From assembly GCF_040744945.1 (NCBI RefSeq), contig NZ_CP160453.1, positions 1,116,001-1,180,000 of the forward strand: a stretch of 64,000 nucleotides of DNA, read 5' to 3'. The position numbers and the translations under genes are program-made. The DNA is from Saccharothrix sp. HUAS TT1. GTDB taxonomy: Bacteria; Actinomycetota; Actinomycetes; Mycobacteriales; Pseudonocardiaceae. The notes below the pieces were generated by a model. The model was given only the letters and a program-made list of their open reading frames with translations. It did not search any database and was not told the origin of the DNA. Positions 1-8,717 of the stretch are shown here, in pieces; the first letter of the stretch is position 1, and each line of letters begins with the position of its first letter.

Positions 1-1
1 G

Positions 2-838
2 CAGGCGGCCGAGGGCTTCGTGCGGGCGCTGCGCACCGAGCGGACCGCCCAGCGGTTCGCCGAAGCGGGCTTCCGCACCGCCGACGGCGTCGCGCCCGGC
101 GGGTGGACCAACGAGCGGGACGGCGTGCGCGGTGACGACGTCGCCCGGCTGAGGACGCCCGACCCGGACCAGGTCTCCGAGCTGCTGCGCACGTGGGGCG
201 CGGTCAGCCTGGACACCCGGATGCTGGCCGTGCTGGACGTGTCCGGCTCGATGGCCGAGAAGATGAGCAACGGCCAGACCCGGGTCGAGGCGGCCCGGGA
301 GGCGGCGCTGACCGCGTTGGGCATGCTGCCCGACACCTCAGAGATCGGCCTGTGGGCGTTCTCGACGGACAAGAAGCCGCCGAACGACTGGATCGAGCTG
401 GTGCCGGTCGGCCCGCTGGGCGAGCCGATCGGCGGCGCGCCGCGCCGGGTGCAGCTGCAGAAGGGCGCGGGCAACCTGCCCGCCCTGGTCGGCGGCGGCA
501 CGGCGTTGAACGAGACGGCGCTGGCGGCGTTCCGGCACATCCAGAAGACCTACGACCCGTCGAAGATCAACTCGGTCACGCTGATCACCGACGGCAGCAA
601 CGACGACATCTCCAGCATCGACCTGCCCGCCCTGCTGGCCACGCTGGCCGGCGAGGCCGACCCGGCCCGCCCGGTGCCGATGATCATGGTCGGGCTGGGC
701 GCGGACGCGGACATGGACGCGCTGCGGCAGATCGCCGAGGCCACCGGCGGCAAGGCGTACCAGGCGATGGAGCCCGAGGACATCCGCGGCGTCCTGCTGG
801 ACGGCATCTCCCAGCGCCGCTGCCGGCCGAACTGCTGA
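2..838 (+). CDS. VWA-domain protein, C-terminal part (partial)
   Basis: The frame is open from base 2, so the gene begins before the window; a GTG at 20 is internal. The product carries a von Willebrand A domain whose metal-binding motif is seen as LDVSGSM (DxSxS), with a second acidic strand LITDGSND. The residues before it (FVRALRTERTAQRFAEAGF) resemble the end of a periplasmic-binding-protein module. This fits the actinobacterial family of secreted substrate-binding plus VWA proteins. The partner is unknown. It is followed by a strong palindromic terminator and faces hpt convergently. Confidence 0.8.
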   Translation, partial: QAAEGFVRALRTERTAQRFAEAGFRTADGVAPGGWTNERDGVRGDDVARLRTPDPDQVSELLRTWGAVSLDTRMLAVLDVSGSMAEKMSNGQTRVEAAREAALTALGMLPDTSEIGLWAFSTDKKPPNDWIELVPVGPLGEPIGGAPRRVQLQKGAGNLPALVGGGTALNETALAAFRHIQKTYDPSKINSVTLITDGSNDDISSIDLPALLATLAGEADPARPVPMIMVGLGADADMDALRQIAEATGGKAYQAMEPEDIRGVLLDGISQRRCRPNC

Positions 839-841
839 TCC

Positions 842-867
842 GGGGGCGGCTCGCGCGAGCCGCCCCC
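842..867. terminator. Bidirectional terminator hairpin
   Basis: This is a perfect 26-base palindrome (GGGGGCGGCTCGC and its reverse complement) between the convergent VWA gene and hpt, directly after the VWA stop. Confidence 0.75.
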
Positions 868-873
868 ACCTCG

Positions 874-1446
874 TCAGCTGGAGTAGACCTTCGGGTCCAG
901 CGTGCCGATGTAGGGCAGGTCGCGGTAGCGCTCGGCGTAGTCCAGGCCGTAGCCGACCACGAACTCGTTCGGGATCTCGAACCCGACGTACCTGACCGGC
1001 ACCTCGACCTTCACCGCGTCCGGCTTGCGCAGCAGCGTGCACACCTCCAGCGACCGCGGCTTGCGCGACGCCAGGTTCTTGAGCAGCCACGACAGCGTCA
1101 GGCCGGAGTCGATGATGTCCTCGACGATGACCACGTCGCGGTCCGCGATGTCCCGGTCGAGGTCCTTGAGGATGCGCACCACGCCGGACGACGAGGTGGA
1201 CGAGCCGTAGGAGCTGACCGCCATGAACTCCAGCTGCACGGGCACCGGCAGCGCCCTGGCCAGGTCGGTCATGAACATCACCGCGCCCTTGAGCACGGTG
1301 ATCAGCACCAGGTCGTTCCCACCGTCGGCCGGGTAGTCAGCCGCGACCTTGTTGGCCAGCTCGGTGACCTTGTCGCTGATCTCCTGCTCGGTGATGAGCA
1401 CGGAACTGATGTCGCCGTCGTACACGGACGGTTCCCCTTTTGTCAT
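874..1446 (-). CDS. hpt: Hypoxanthine (guanine) phosphoribosyltransferase
   Basis: The 190-residue purine salvage enzyme converts hypoxanthine or guanine plus PRPP to IMP or GMP in the cytoplasm. The PRPP-binding signature [13 protein letters not shown] is at about residues 105-117, and the flexible-loop SSYGSS is at 78-83. Length matches the family. The frame is open further upstream, but the ATG at 1446 overlaps the tilS stop as ATGA, which is the usual actinobacterial tilS-hpt coupling, so this start is preferred. Confidence 0.95.
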   Translation of the reverse strand: MTKGEPSVYDGDISSVLITEQEISDKVTELANKVAADYPADGGNDLVLITVLKGAVMFMTDLARALPVPVQLEFMAVSSYGSSTSSSGVVRILKDLDRDIADRDVVIVEDIIDSGLTLSWLLKNLASRKPRSLEVCTLLRKPDAVKVEVPVRYVGFEIPNEFVVGYGLDYAERYRDLPYIGTLDPKVYSS

Positions 1447-2354
1447 GACTGCACTGGTTCCACTCGCAGCCTGCCATGCGCGCGGCGCGCCACAAAGCCG
1501 CCCGGCAACCACACACCGCCTTGACCTCGCCACTCGCTCACCAGGGCGTCCACCCGGCGCAGGTGCGAGTCGGACAACTCGGGCACGTTCTCGCGCAGCA
1601 GCCAGCGGCGCAGGACGCGGCGGCGCAGCGCGGTCGGCAGCACGCCGACGTCGGCCACCGAGCGGCAGTCGCCGTCGAACGCCTCGGCCAGCTCGTCCAG
1701 CGCGTCGTTGTCCTCGCGCAGGTGGGCGGCGGTGCGGGCGAGGGCGTCGGCCACCCCGCCCTGCAGCACCTCTTCGAGCAGCGGCAGGACCTCGCGGCGC
1801 AGCCGGACCCTGGTGTAGCGGGGGTCCCCGTTGTGCGGGTCGTCCCACGGCGTCAGGCCGAGTTCGTCGCACACGGCCCTGGTCACGGCCCTGGAGACGC
1901 GCAGGAGCGGTCGGCCCCAGGGCGGGTCGTGCGGGCGCATCCCGGCGATGCTGCGCGGCCCGGAGCCGCGACCGAGGCCCAGCAGCACGGTCTCGGCCTG
2001 GTCGTCCCGCGTGTGGCCGAGCAGGACCACGCCGCGGTCCGGTCGCAGCGCGGCGTACCTGGCCCGGCGCGCCGCCGCCTCAGGTCCACCCGATCCGGTG
2101 ACGTCGACGCGGCGCACCTCAGCCGTCAGGCCCAGTTCCCGGCACGTCCGCGCGGCCCGTTCGGCGACGTCGGCGGAGCCCGGCTGCAGGCCGTGGTCGA
2201 CCACGACGGCGCGCGCGTCGGTCAGCCCGGCCGTGACGGCGGCGAGGGCGAGCGAGTCCGCGCCGCCGCTCACCGCCACCGCCACCCGCTCGGGCCGGTG
2301 CTCGGCCAGGTACCGCCTGACCGCCGTGCGCACCTCGGCCACCGGTCCGTTCAC
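1443..2354 (-). CDS. tilS: tRNA(Ile)-lysidine synthase
   Basis: TilS makes lysidine at the wobble base of the AUA-reading tRNA-Ile, using ATP and lysine. The N-terminal PP-loop motif SGGADS is at about residues 29-34, followed by [20 protein letters not shown], typical of the family. The predicted protein has 303 residues. The GTG at 2354 was chosen because it follows the upstream gene's TAG by 10 bases and the reading frame upstream of it is low-quality, arginine-rich shadow. It is translationally coupled to hpt. Confidence 0.93.
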   Translation of the reverse strand: MNGPVAEVRTAVRRYLAEHRPERVAVAVSGGADSLALAAVTAGLTDARAVVVDHGLQPGSADVAERAARTCRELGLTAEVRRVDVTGSGGPEAAARRARYAALRPDRGVVLLGHTRDDQAETVLLGLGRGSGPRSIAGMRPHDPPWGRPLLRVSRAVTRAVCDELGLTPWDDPHNGDPRYTRVRLRREVLPLLEEVLQGGVADALARTAAHLREDNDALDELAEAFDGDCRSVADVGVLPTALRRRVLRRWLLRENVPELSDSHLRRVDALVSEWRGQGGVWLPGGFVARRAHGRLRVEPVQS

Positions 2355-2364
2355 GCCCGCCCGC

Positions 2365-3378
2365 CTACGGCTGGACGCGCCGCAGCCAGCCGGCCGGATC
2401 GGTGATCTCGGCGCGCGTGGGCAGCGTGTCGGCGCTGGTCCAGACGGTGTTGAAGCGCTCCATGCCGACCGCGTCGACCACGTGCCCGGTGAACGCCGCA
2501 CCCTCCGCGTACTGCCGCACCTTCGCCTCGACGCCGAGCAGCGTGCGCAGCACGCGGTCCAGCACGCCACCGCCCTGGCGGCGGACGGTGAAGCGCTCGC
2601 GGATCGTGCGGACCGACGGCACGACGTCCGGGCCGACGGCGTCCATCACGTGGTCGGCGTGGCCTTCGAGCAGGGTGGACAGGGCGATCAGCCGGTCCAG
2701 CACCTCGCGTTGGCCGGGGCTCTGCAGCAGCTCGATCAGGCCGCCCGCCTCGCGCAGCCGCTTCGGCAGGTCGCGCAGGCGTGGCGCCGAGCCCTCGTCC
2801 ATGCTGCCGAGCAGGGTCGCGACCAGGCCCTCGAAGTGCTCGGCGAGCCACGGCACGGCGGTGAACTGCAGCCGGTGCGTGCCCTCGTGCAGGCAGACCC
2901 ACATGCTGAAGTCCTCGCCGGAGACGTCCAGCGCCCGCTGCGCGCCGACGATGTTCGGCGCCACGAGCAGCAGCCGGCCGCCGTCGGAGAACGGGTCGTA
3001 CTGGCCGAGCACCCGGGCGCTGAGGAACGCGACGACGACGCCCGCCTGGACGCCCGCCGTGCCCGCGAGGACGCCGCTGAGCGCGCCGGACTGCTTGGGC
3101 AGCGCGCCGTCGGTCAGCGCGGCGAGGCCCTGCACGGCGGCCCGCACCCACCCCGGCCGGTCGACCACCTCGCCCTGCCTGAGCGGCAGGCCGTGGCCGA
3201 GGCCGGTCAGCTCGCGGACGTGCACCTCGGCGTCCACGGCGAGTTCCCGCAGGCGGTGCACGGCGACGTCCGCCTCGGCTCTGGGCACGATCGGGCCGGG
3301 GCGGACGAGCCTGGTCGCCGTGGTGACGGCCAGGTCCCAATCGACCGGGGCACTGCGGTCCTGCGTCGCCGGGTTCAC
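2365..3378 (-). CDS. Zinc-dependent metallohydrolase of the F420-associated DUF2342 type
   Basis: The protein has about 337 residues with a zincin-like HEGTH motif near residue 165 and the N-terminal VDWDLAVTTATRLVRPGP typical of the actinobacterial family annotated as zinc-dependent metalloprotease or F420 biosynthesis-associated protein. It normally sits next to tilS and dacB, as here. The true substrate is unknown. Two GTG starts are possible: 3378, with AGGAGG abutting it, and 3426, which lies inside the adjacent palindromic repeat. The first is used because family proteins begin shortly before VDWDLA. Confidence 0.85.
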   Translation of the reverse strand: MNPATQDRSAPVDWDLAVTTATRLVRPGPIVPRAEADVAVHRLRELAVDAEVHVRELTGLGHGLPLRQGEVVDRPGWVRAAVQGLAALTDGALPKQSGALSGVLAGTAGVQAGVVVAFLSARVLGQYDPFSDGGRLLLVAPNIVGAQRALDVSGEDFSMWVCLHEGTHRLQFTAVPWLAEHFEGLVATLLGSMDEGSAPRLRDLPKRLREAGGLIELLQSPGQREVLDRLIALSTLLEGHADHVMDAVGPDVVPSVRTIRERFTVRRQGGGVLDRVLRTLLGVEAKVRQYAEGAAFTGHVVDAVGMERFNTVWTSADTLPTRAEITDPAGWLRRVQP

Positions 3379-3404
3379 CCTCCTGACGCTACCTGCGCAA
3401 CCCG

Positions 3405-3530
3405 CCCGAACGTAGAACTCGGGCACCCCGAACGTTCGACTCGCGGTACGCGGGCGTTCGACTCGCGCGCGAGTCGAACGTTCAGGGCCCGCGAGTCGAA
3501 CACCCGCGTACCCCGAGTTCTACGTTCGGG
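3405..3530. repeat. Nested inverted repeat between dacB and the metallohydrolase gene
   Basis: The outer 19-base arms 3405-3423 and 3512-3530 are exact reverse complements. Inside lies a perfect 26-base palindrome at 3455-3480 (CGTTCGACTCGCG and its complement) plus further copies of GTTCGACTCGCG and CGCGAGTCGAAC. The whole tract could fold into a multi-branched cruciform. It is probably an interspersed intergenic repeat of this genome; it may also act as a terminator for dacB. Confidence 0.85.
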
Positions 3531-3532
3531 GG

Positions 3533-5212
3533 TCAGCAGCCGCAGGTGCGGAGGGCGGCGGCCAGTTGGTCCAGGGCGCCGCGGACCACCGGGACGTCCT
3601 GGTGGGGGCTGGTCGAGATGAACGCGAACACGAGCAGCCGGCCGTCCACGTCCACGACGACGCCGGCGAGCGAGTTCAGGCTGGTCAGGGTGCCGGTCTT
3701 GGCCCGCACCCAACCGCGGCCGTCGGCGCCCCACTGCTCGTACCGGCCCGCCAGCGTGCCGCTGCCGCCCGCCACCGGCAGGGCGGTCAGCAACGGTCGC
3801 AGCTTGGCCGTCCTCGGGTCCGAGGCGTCCGGCTTGGCCGCCGCCGCGAGCACGTCCGTCAGCAGCTTCGTCGGCACCTTGTCGTTCGGCGACAACCCGC
3901 TGGCGTCCACCATCGTCACCGCCGACAGGTCGAACCCGTTCTCGGTCAGCACGTCCCGCACCGCCTTGGCCGCGCCCTCGAACGACGGCTCCAGCCCGCG
4001 CGCCTTGGCCACCTCGCGGGCCATCGTCTCGGCCAGCACGTTGTCCGAGATCTGCATCAGGTTCTCGACCAGCTGGTCCACCGGCGCCGACTTGACCTCG
4101 CCGAGCACCGCCGCGCCCGGTGACGCCACGCCCGCCGCCACCGCAGTCACGCCCAACCGCTGCGCCAACGCACCGGCGGCCGCGGCGGCGGGGGTCGACG
4201 TGCGCCGCACCTCGTCCCTGGTCGGGTCCTCGCGCCCGCCGTCCACCATCACCGGCTCGATCGGCGCGACGTACCCGCCCGGCACGTCACCGGGGTCCCA
4301 GCCGGGGGCCGTGCCCGGTCCGGCGTACCGCGTCACGTCGTACTGCACCTGGGTCACCTGCTCGCCCGACGCGCGCACCTGCGCGACCAGGTCGTCGATC
4401 GTCGCCGCGCCCGGGTACACCGTCCGCTGTCCCGCGGGCAGGGATGACAGGGTCGGGTCGCCGCCACCCACCAGCACGATCGACCCCGGCTGCGCGCCGC
4501 GCACCACCTTGGTCGACAGCTGGGAGGTGTGGTCGAGGGTCAGCAGCGCCGCCGCCGCGGTCAGGACCTTGATCGTGGACGCGGGGGTCAGCGGGGTCGT
4601 CTCGCCCTGGTTCCACAGCAGCGTGCCGGTCGCCGGGTCGACCACCGAGCCGGACACGGGCGCCAGCACGGCGTTCGCCACCGGGCCGGCCAGCACGGCC
4701 CGCACGCCGGCGGCCGTCGGCGGGGCGCCCTCCACGCCGATGCCGCGCACCGACAGCGTCACCGGCGCGGGCGGCGGCGGGGCGGCCGTCGTCGCCGCGG
4801 GCGTCGTGTCGAACCAGCCCATCCGGGTGCCGGCCACCGCCGCGCCGGCCAGCGCGACCACCAGCAGCGCCACGGCGGCGAGCACGAACGGGCGCTTCCG
4901 CCGGCGCGCCGGCGCGGCAGGCGTCGCGGACGTGGTGGGAGGGGTGGGCGGAGCAGGTGGCGGAGAGGCCGGTTCTTCACGTTCCGTGATCGGTTCAGGA
5001 GCCGGATCAGGTTCCGACTTGATCTCGGTCGTGGGCTCCGCCCGCGGCGCCGGAGCGGGCGGGACGCGCTCCGGCCGCACCCGCGCGGGCTGGGCGGGCG
5101 GCGGCACGGCGATCCGCATCGTGGGCGGGTCAGGCCGTCTGACCTGCACCGTCGGCGGCTCGCGGTCGACCTCGTCGCCGTCAACGGTCGGCCACGATGG
5201 CTCGTCGGGCAC
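3533..5212 (-). CDS. dacB: D-alanyl-D-alanine carboxypeptidase/endopeptidase (PBP4, family S13)
   Basis: The 559-residue penicillin-binding protein trims or cleaves peptidoglycan cross-links outside the membrane. A proline- and acid-rich cytoplasmic region (1-104) precedes an RRRKR stop-transfer patch and one membrane helix (about 109-128). The catalytic motifs are STIK (212-215), SDN (in ISDNVLAE, near 395) and KTG (near 505). The proline-rich cytoplasmic tail is common in actinobacterial homologues. The start ATG at 5212 faces ppa across a 114-base divergent promoter region. Confidence 0.92.
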   Translation of the reverse strand: MPDEPSWPTVDGDEVDREPPTVQVRRPDPPTMRIAVPPPAQPARVRPERVPPAPAPRAEPTTEIKSEPDPAPEPITEREEPASPPPAPPTPPTTSATPAAPARRRKRPFVLAAVALLVVALAGAAVAGTRMGWFDTTPAATTAAPPPPAPVTLSVRGIGVEGAPPTAAGVRAVLAGPVANAVLAPVSGSVVDPATGTLLWNQGETTPLTPASTIKVLTAAAALLTLDHTSQLSTKVVRGAQPGSIVLVGGGDPTLSSLPAGQRTVYPGAATIDDLVAQVRASGEQVTQVQYDVTRYAGPGTAPGWDPGDVPGGYVAPIEPVMVDGGREDPTRDEVRRTSTPAAAAAGALAQRLGVTAVAAGVASPGAAVLGEVKSAPVDQLVENLMQISDNVLAETMAREVAKARGLEPSFEGAAKAVRDVLTENGFDLSAVTMVDASGLSPNDKVPTKLLTDVLAAAAKPDASDPRTAKLRPLLTALPVAGGSGTLAGRYEQWGADGRGWVRAKTGTLTSLNSLAGVVVDVDGRLLVFAFISTSPHQDVPVVRGALDQLAAALRTCGC

Positions 5213-5261
5213 GCAGTCCTCCGCGGTCGAGTACGGGCAACGTCACACCCTCGGCAAGGGG

Positions 5262-5291
5262 TTGACGAGACGTCGTAGTCCACACTAGTGG
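5262..5291 (+). promoter_or_regulatory. Possible ppa promoter
   Basis: TTGACG at 5262-5267 is followed after 18 bases by TAGTGG at 5286-5291, about 35 bases before the ppa start. The -35 is good; the -10 is weak. Confidence 0.3.
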
Positions 5292-5326
5292 CGTAACGAA
5301 CGGCTAAGACGAGCGAGGACCGCGCA

Positions 5327-5830
5327 GTGGAGTTCGACGTCACGATCGAGATCCCCAAGGGGGTCCGCAACAAGTACGAGATGGACCACAAGACGGGGCG
5401 CATCCGGCTGGACCGCACCCTGTTCACGGCCACTCAGTACCCGGCGGACTACGGGTTCGTCGACGACACCCTCGGCGAGGACGGCGACCCGCTCGACGCG
5501 CTCGTGCTGGTGCAGGAGCCGACGTTCCCCGGCTGCCTGATCAAGGCCCGCGCGATCGGCATGTTCCGGATGACCGACGAGAAGGGCGGGGACGACAAAC
5601 TGCTGTGCGTCCCGGCCGAGGACCCGCGCTCGGAGCACCTGCGCGACATCCACCACCTCAACGAGTTCTACCGGCTGGAGATCCAGCACTTCTTCGAGGT
5701 CTACAAGGACCTGGAGCCGGGCAAGAGCGTCGAGGGCGCGACGTGGGTCGGCCGCACCGAGGCCGAGGCCGAGATCATCCGCTCGTACCAGCGACTCAAG
5801 GACGCCGTCGCGCGCGGCGAGGACCACTGA
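5327..5830 (+). CDS. ppa: Inorganic pyrophosphatase (family I)
   Basis: The 167-residue soluble enzyme hydrolyses pyrophosphate to phosphate, pulling biosynthetic reactions forward. The signatures ETPKG-like [12 protein letters not shown] at the N terminus and the metal-binding [20 protein letters not shown] (three aspartates in GDPLDALV) are intact. It starts with GTG at 5327 and is followed by a terminator. Confidence 0.96.
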   Translation: MEFDVTIEIPKGVRNKYEMDHKTGRIRLDRTLFTATQYPADYGFVDDTLGEDGDPLDALVLVQEPTFPGCLIKARAIGMFRMTDEKGGDDKLLCVPAEDPRSEHLRDIHHLNEFYRLEIQHFFEVYKDLEPGKSVEGATWVGRTEAEAEIIRSYQRLKDAVARGEDH

Positions 5831-5842
5831 GCTGACGTGCGA

Positions 5843-5875
5843 AGAGGCCCGCCCCCGTCCGGGGAGCGGGCCTCT
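5843..5875. terminator. Terminator between ppa and the MFS gene
   Basis: Arms AGAGGCCCGC (5843-5852) and GCGGGCCTCT (5866-5875) form a 10-base-pair GC-rich stem between two convergent genes. Confidence 0.75.
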
Positions 5876-5889
5876 CGGCGTTCACGGGG

Positions 5890-7563
5890 TCAGTGCATCG
5901 CGACCGGCGCGGGCTGATCGCCCTCGGAGTTCGCGTCCTGCACCCGCTCCAGGCCGGACCGGCTGGACAGCGGAATCTCGCGCAGGAACCAGATGATCAC
6001 GAAGCCGATCAGCGTCACCACGCCGCCGACCAGGAACACCAGGTCGATCGAGCTGGAGAAGCCGTCCAGGAACGGCCGGGCCAGCACCGGGTCGAGCTTG
6101 GCCAGGAACTCGGTGTTGTCCAGGTCGAAGCCGCTGCCGCTCTGCAGCCCGGCGGCGAACTCGCGGTTCTCCGGCCGGGCCAGCGCGGCCTGGAAGTCGG
6201 GCGTGGCCGACGCCGCGCGCAGCGCGTTGCCGATCTTGTCGCCGACCGTGCTGAAGAGGATGGACAGGAACACCGCGGTGCCGACCGTGCCGCCGATCTG
6301 GCGGAAGAACGTGGCCGACGAGGTCGCCACGCCCATGTCGCGCGGCTCGGCGTCGTTCTGGATCGCCACCAGCAGGGTCTGCATGCACAGGCCGAGGCCG
6401 GCGCCGGTGAAGAACATCAGCACCAGCGGCTGGTAGATCGCCGTGTCCGTGCCGACCGTGCTGAACAGGAACAGCGAGACCGACATCAGGCCGAACCCGA
6501 TGACCGGGAACACCTTGTAGCGGCCGGTCTTCGCGGTGATGTTGCCGCTGGTGCCCGCCGCGGTCATGATGCCGAGCGTCAGCGGGAGCATCATCAGGCC
6601 GGACTGGGTGGCCGAGTAGCCCTTGACGATCTGCAGGTACAGCGGCAGCGACACCATGGCGCCGAACATGCCGACGCCCAGGACGAAGTTGATCGTGTTG
6701 CCCAGCGAGAACGTCTGCCGCTTGAACAGCCGCAGCGGCAGCAGCGCCTCGTCGCCCATCCGCTTCTCGGTGAACACGAAGCCGACCAGGCCGAGCACGC
6801 CGACGACGTACATGGCGATCGCCGTGCCGGACGCCCAGCCCCACTCGCGGCCCTGCTCGGCCACGATCAGCAGCGGCACCAGGCCGGTGGTCAGCAGGCC
6901 CGCGCCGACGAAGTCGATCCGGTGGTTCACCCGCTGGTGCGGGATGTTGAGCACCTTGGCGACCACGACCAGCGCGACCAGCGCGATCGGCACGTTGACC
7001 AGGAACACCCAGCGCCAGCCGGCCGTGCCGAGGAAGGACTCCATGCCGGCGAACAGGCCGCCGACGACCGGGCCCGCGACGCTGGAGACGCCGAACACGG
7101 CCATGAAGTAGCCGGTGTAGCGGCTGCGCTCGCGCGGCGACGTGATGTCCGCCAGGATCGCCATGGCCAGCGACATCAGGCCACCCGCGCCGAGGCCCTG
7201 CACCGCGCGGAACGCGGCCAGCTCGTACATCGAGTTCGCGATGCCGGACAGCAGCGAGCCCGCGAGGAACAGCGAGATCGCGGTCAGGTACATGGGCTTG
7301 CGGCCGTAGATGTCGGACAGCTTGCCGTACAGCGGCGTGGAGATCGTCGCGGTGATCAGGTAGGCGGTGGTCGCCCACGCCTGCAACGTCTGGCCGTGCA
7401 GCTCGTCCGCGATGGTCTTCATGGCCGTGGCCACGATCATCTGGTCGAGCGCGGCCAGGAACAGCCCGAGCAGCAGGCCCGACAGGATCGTCAGGATCTG
7501 CCGGTGGGTGAGCAGGGCGGCGCCGGGTGGCGGCGCGTCCGCTCGGGTTGTCGTCTCCGACAT
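5890..7563 (-). CDS. MFS multidrug efflux transporter, DHA2 (14-TMS) family
   Basis: The predicted 557-residue inner-membrane proton antiporter has the DHA2 pattern: LDQMIVATAMKTIADEL in helix 1, the motif A region GKLSDIYGRKPMY, and helix-5 sequence VAGPVVGG. Fourteen hydrophobic segments are expected. The ATG at 7563 overlaps the MarR stop as TGATG, with GGGGAG upstream; a GTG at 7566 is the alternative. It forms an operon with the upstream MarR regulator, so it is probably induced by a compound that releases that repressor. The substrate is unknown. Confidence 0.92.
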   Translation of the reverse strand: MSETTTRADAPPPGAALLTHRQILTILSGLLLGLFLAALDQMIVATAMKTIADELHGQTLQAWATTAYLITATISTPLYGKLSDIYGRKPMYLTAISLFLAGSLLSGIANSMYELAAFRAVQGLGAGGLMSLAMAILADITSPRERSRYTGYFMAVFGVSSVAGPVVGGLFAGMESFLGTAGWRWVFLVNVPIALVALVVVAKVLNIPHQRVNHRIDFVGAGLLTTGLVPLLIVAEQGREWGWASGTAIAMYVVGVLGLVGFVFTEKRMGDEALLPLRLFKRQTFSLGNTINFVLGVGMFGAMVSLPLYLQIVKGYSATQSGLMMLPLTLGIMTAAGTSGNITAKTGRYKVFPVIGFGLMSVSLFLFSTVGTDTAIYQPLVLMFFTGAGLGLCMQTLLVAIQNDAEPRDMGVATSSATFFRQIGGTVGTAVFLSILFSTVGDKIGNALRAASATPDFQAALARPENREFAAGLQSGSGFDLDNTEFLAKLDPVLARPFLDGFSSSIDLVFLVGGVVTLIGFVIIWFLREIPLSSRSGLERVQDANSEGDQPAPVAMH

Positions 7564-8078
7564 CACTTCTCCCCTTCTGAGCGCGGCCCCAGTCCGCTCT
7601 CAGCGATGAAATCCGGTAGCGCCTTCTCGTAGTCCCCCACGAAGCGCTCGAAGTACTCGATGAACCGGTCCCACTCCGCCGCGGGCCAGTCCGCGAACAG
7701 CCGGGCCAGCAACTCGTTGCGCCGGGCGCGGCGCTCGGCCAGCAGCCGGGCGCCCGCCTCGGTCACGGCCAGCACGCTCGCGCGGCCGTCGACCGGGTCC
7801 GCCCGGCGTTCCACCAGGCCGTCCCGGACCAGCGTCGCCACCTGGCGGCTGACCGTGGACGGGTCGGAGAACACCGCCTCCGCCAGCGCGCCCGCCCGTG
7901 ACGGGCCGAGGTGGTTGAGGTTCGCGAGCAGCACGAAGGACGCCTTGTCCAGACCGGACTTGCTCATGTGCGCGGCGACGCAGGCGTGCATCTTGTTCAT
8001 GCGCACCAGGGCCATGCCCAGCCGGTCGGCCAGGGCGAGCTCCTCGACCCGCACTTCGTCACCCACCGGGGTCACCAT
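7563..8078 (-). CDS. MarR-family transcriptional regulator
   Basis: The 171-residue winged-helix protein contains FSDPSTVSRQVATLVRDGLVERRADPVDGR, the recognition helix and wing of MarR proteins (shown here as separate motifs SDPSTVSRQVATLV and ADPVDGR). It is translationally coupled to the efflux gene downstream. A strong dyad centred at 8109.5 lies just upstream and is its probable operator, which would make the operon autoregulated. Confidence 0.93.
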   Translation of the reverse strand: MVTPVGDEVRVEELALADRLGMALVRMNKMHACVAAHMSKSGLDKASFVLLANLNHLGPSRAGALAEAVFSDPSTVSRQVATLVRDGLVERRADPVDGRASVLAVTEAGARLLAERRARRNELLARLFADWPAAEWDRFIEYFERFVGDYEKALPDFIAESGLGPRSEGEK

Positions 8079-8091
8079 CGCACACTCCGTT

Positions 8092-8127
8092 TGCTTGCAT
8101 CAACCAACTAGTTGCTGAGTACAAGCA
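8092..8127. promoter_or_regulatory. Nested dyad operator upstream of marR
   Basis: A perfect 10-base palindrome CAACTAGTTG (8105-8114) and an outer pair TGCTTG (8092-8097) / CAAGCA (8122-8127) share exactly the same centre, with 7 bases on each side. The element lies in the 127-base divergent region between marR and the thioesterase gene and is probably bound by the MarR protein. Confidence 0.65.
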
Positions 8128-8205
8128 TGCACCTCGGCCGGCGCCGCGGCAAATGAATTGCCGGTGACTCGCGTCTCGTGGTTACCGGCCGGTAGCATCC
8201 GGCGC

Positions 8206-8658
8206 ATGAGCGCTGACCACTCGTTCGTCGCCGAAGCGATGAAGCAGGCAGTCCCGTGGGTCAAGACGATGGGCGTGGAGTTCCCCGAGGTCGCGGGCGA
8301 CCGGGTGGTCGCCGAGCTGCCCGACCGCGAGGAACTGCGCAACCACGTCGGCGGCCCGCACGCCGCGATGATGTTCGGCCTGGCCGAGACCGCGTCCGGC
8401 GCCGTGGTGATGGCCGCGTTCGCGCGGCACCTGGCCGAGGTGACGCCGCTGGTGGCGCGGTCGGAGATCGCCTACAAGAAGCTGGCGCTCGGCGTGCTGC
8501 GCGCCGAGGCCGTGCTGGGCCGCCCGGCGGCCGAGGTGGTGGCCGAGTTGGCGGCGGGCGCCCGTCCGGAGTTCCCGGTCGCCGTGACCATCACCGACGC
8601 GGCGGGCGTGACGACCGGGCAGATGACCGTCGTGTGGACCCTGCGCCCGAACCGCTGA
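8206..8658 (+). CDS. DUF4442-type hotdog-fold thioesterase-like protein
   Basis: The 150-residue protein resembles the YiiD_C/DUF4442 acyl-CoA thioesterase-like group: NHVGGPHAAMMFGLAETASG matches the hotdog central helix region, followed by VTITDAAGVTTGQMTVVW strands. The substrate is unknown. The ATG at 8206 is preferred over an upstream GTG because family proteins start near here. It is followed closely by an LLM-class oxidoreductase gene, possibly cotranscribed. Confidence 0.75.
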   Translation: MSADHSFVAEAMKQAVPWVKTMGVEFPEVAGDRVVAELPDREELRNHVGGPHAAMMFGLAETASGAVVMAAFARHLAEVTPLVARSEIAYKKLALGVLRAEAVLGRPAAEVVAELAAGARPEFPVAVTITDAAGVTTGQMTVVWTLRPNR

Positions 8659-8717
8659 GCACCCCGCCGCCCCGACCCGTCCTCGCGCGGGCCGGGCGCC
8701 GGGTAGGTTCGACCGCC

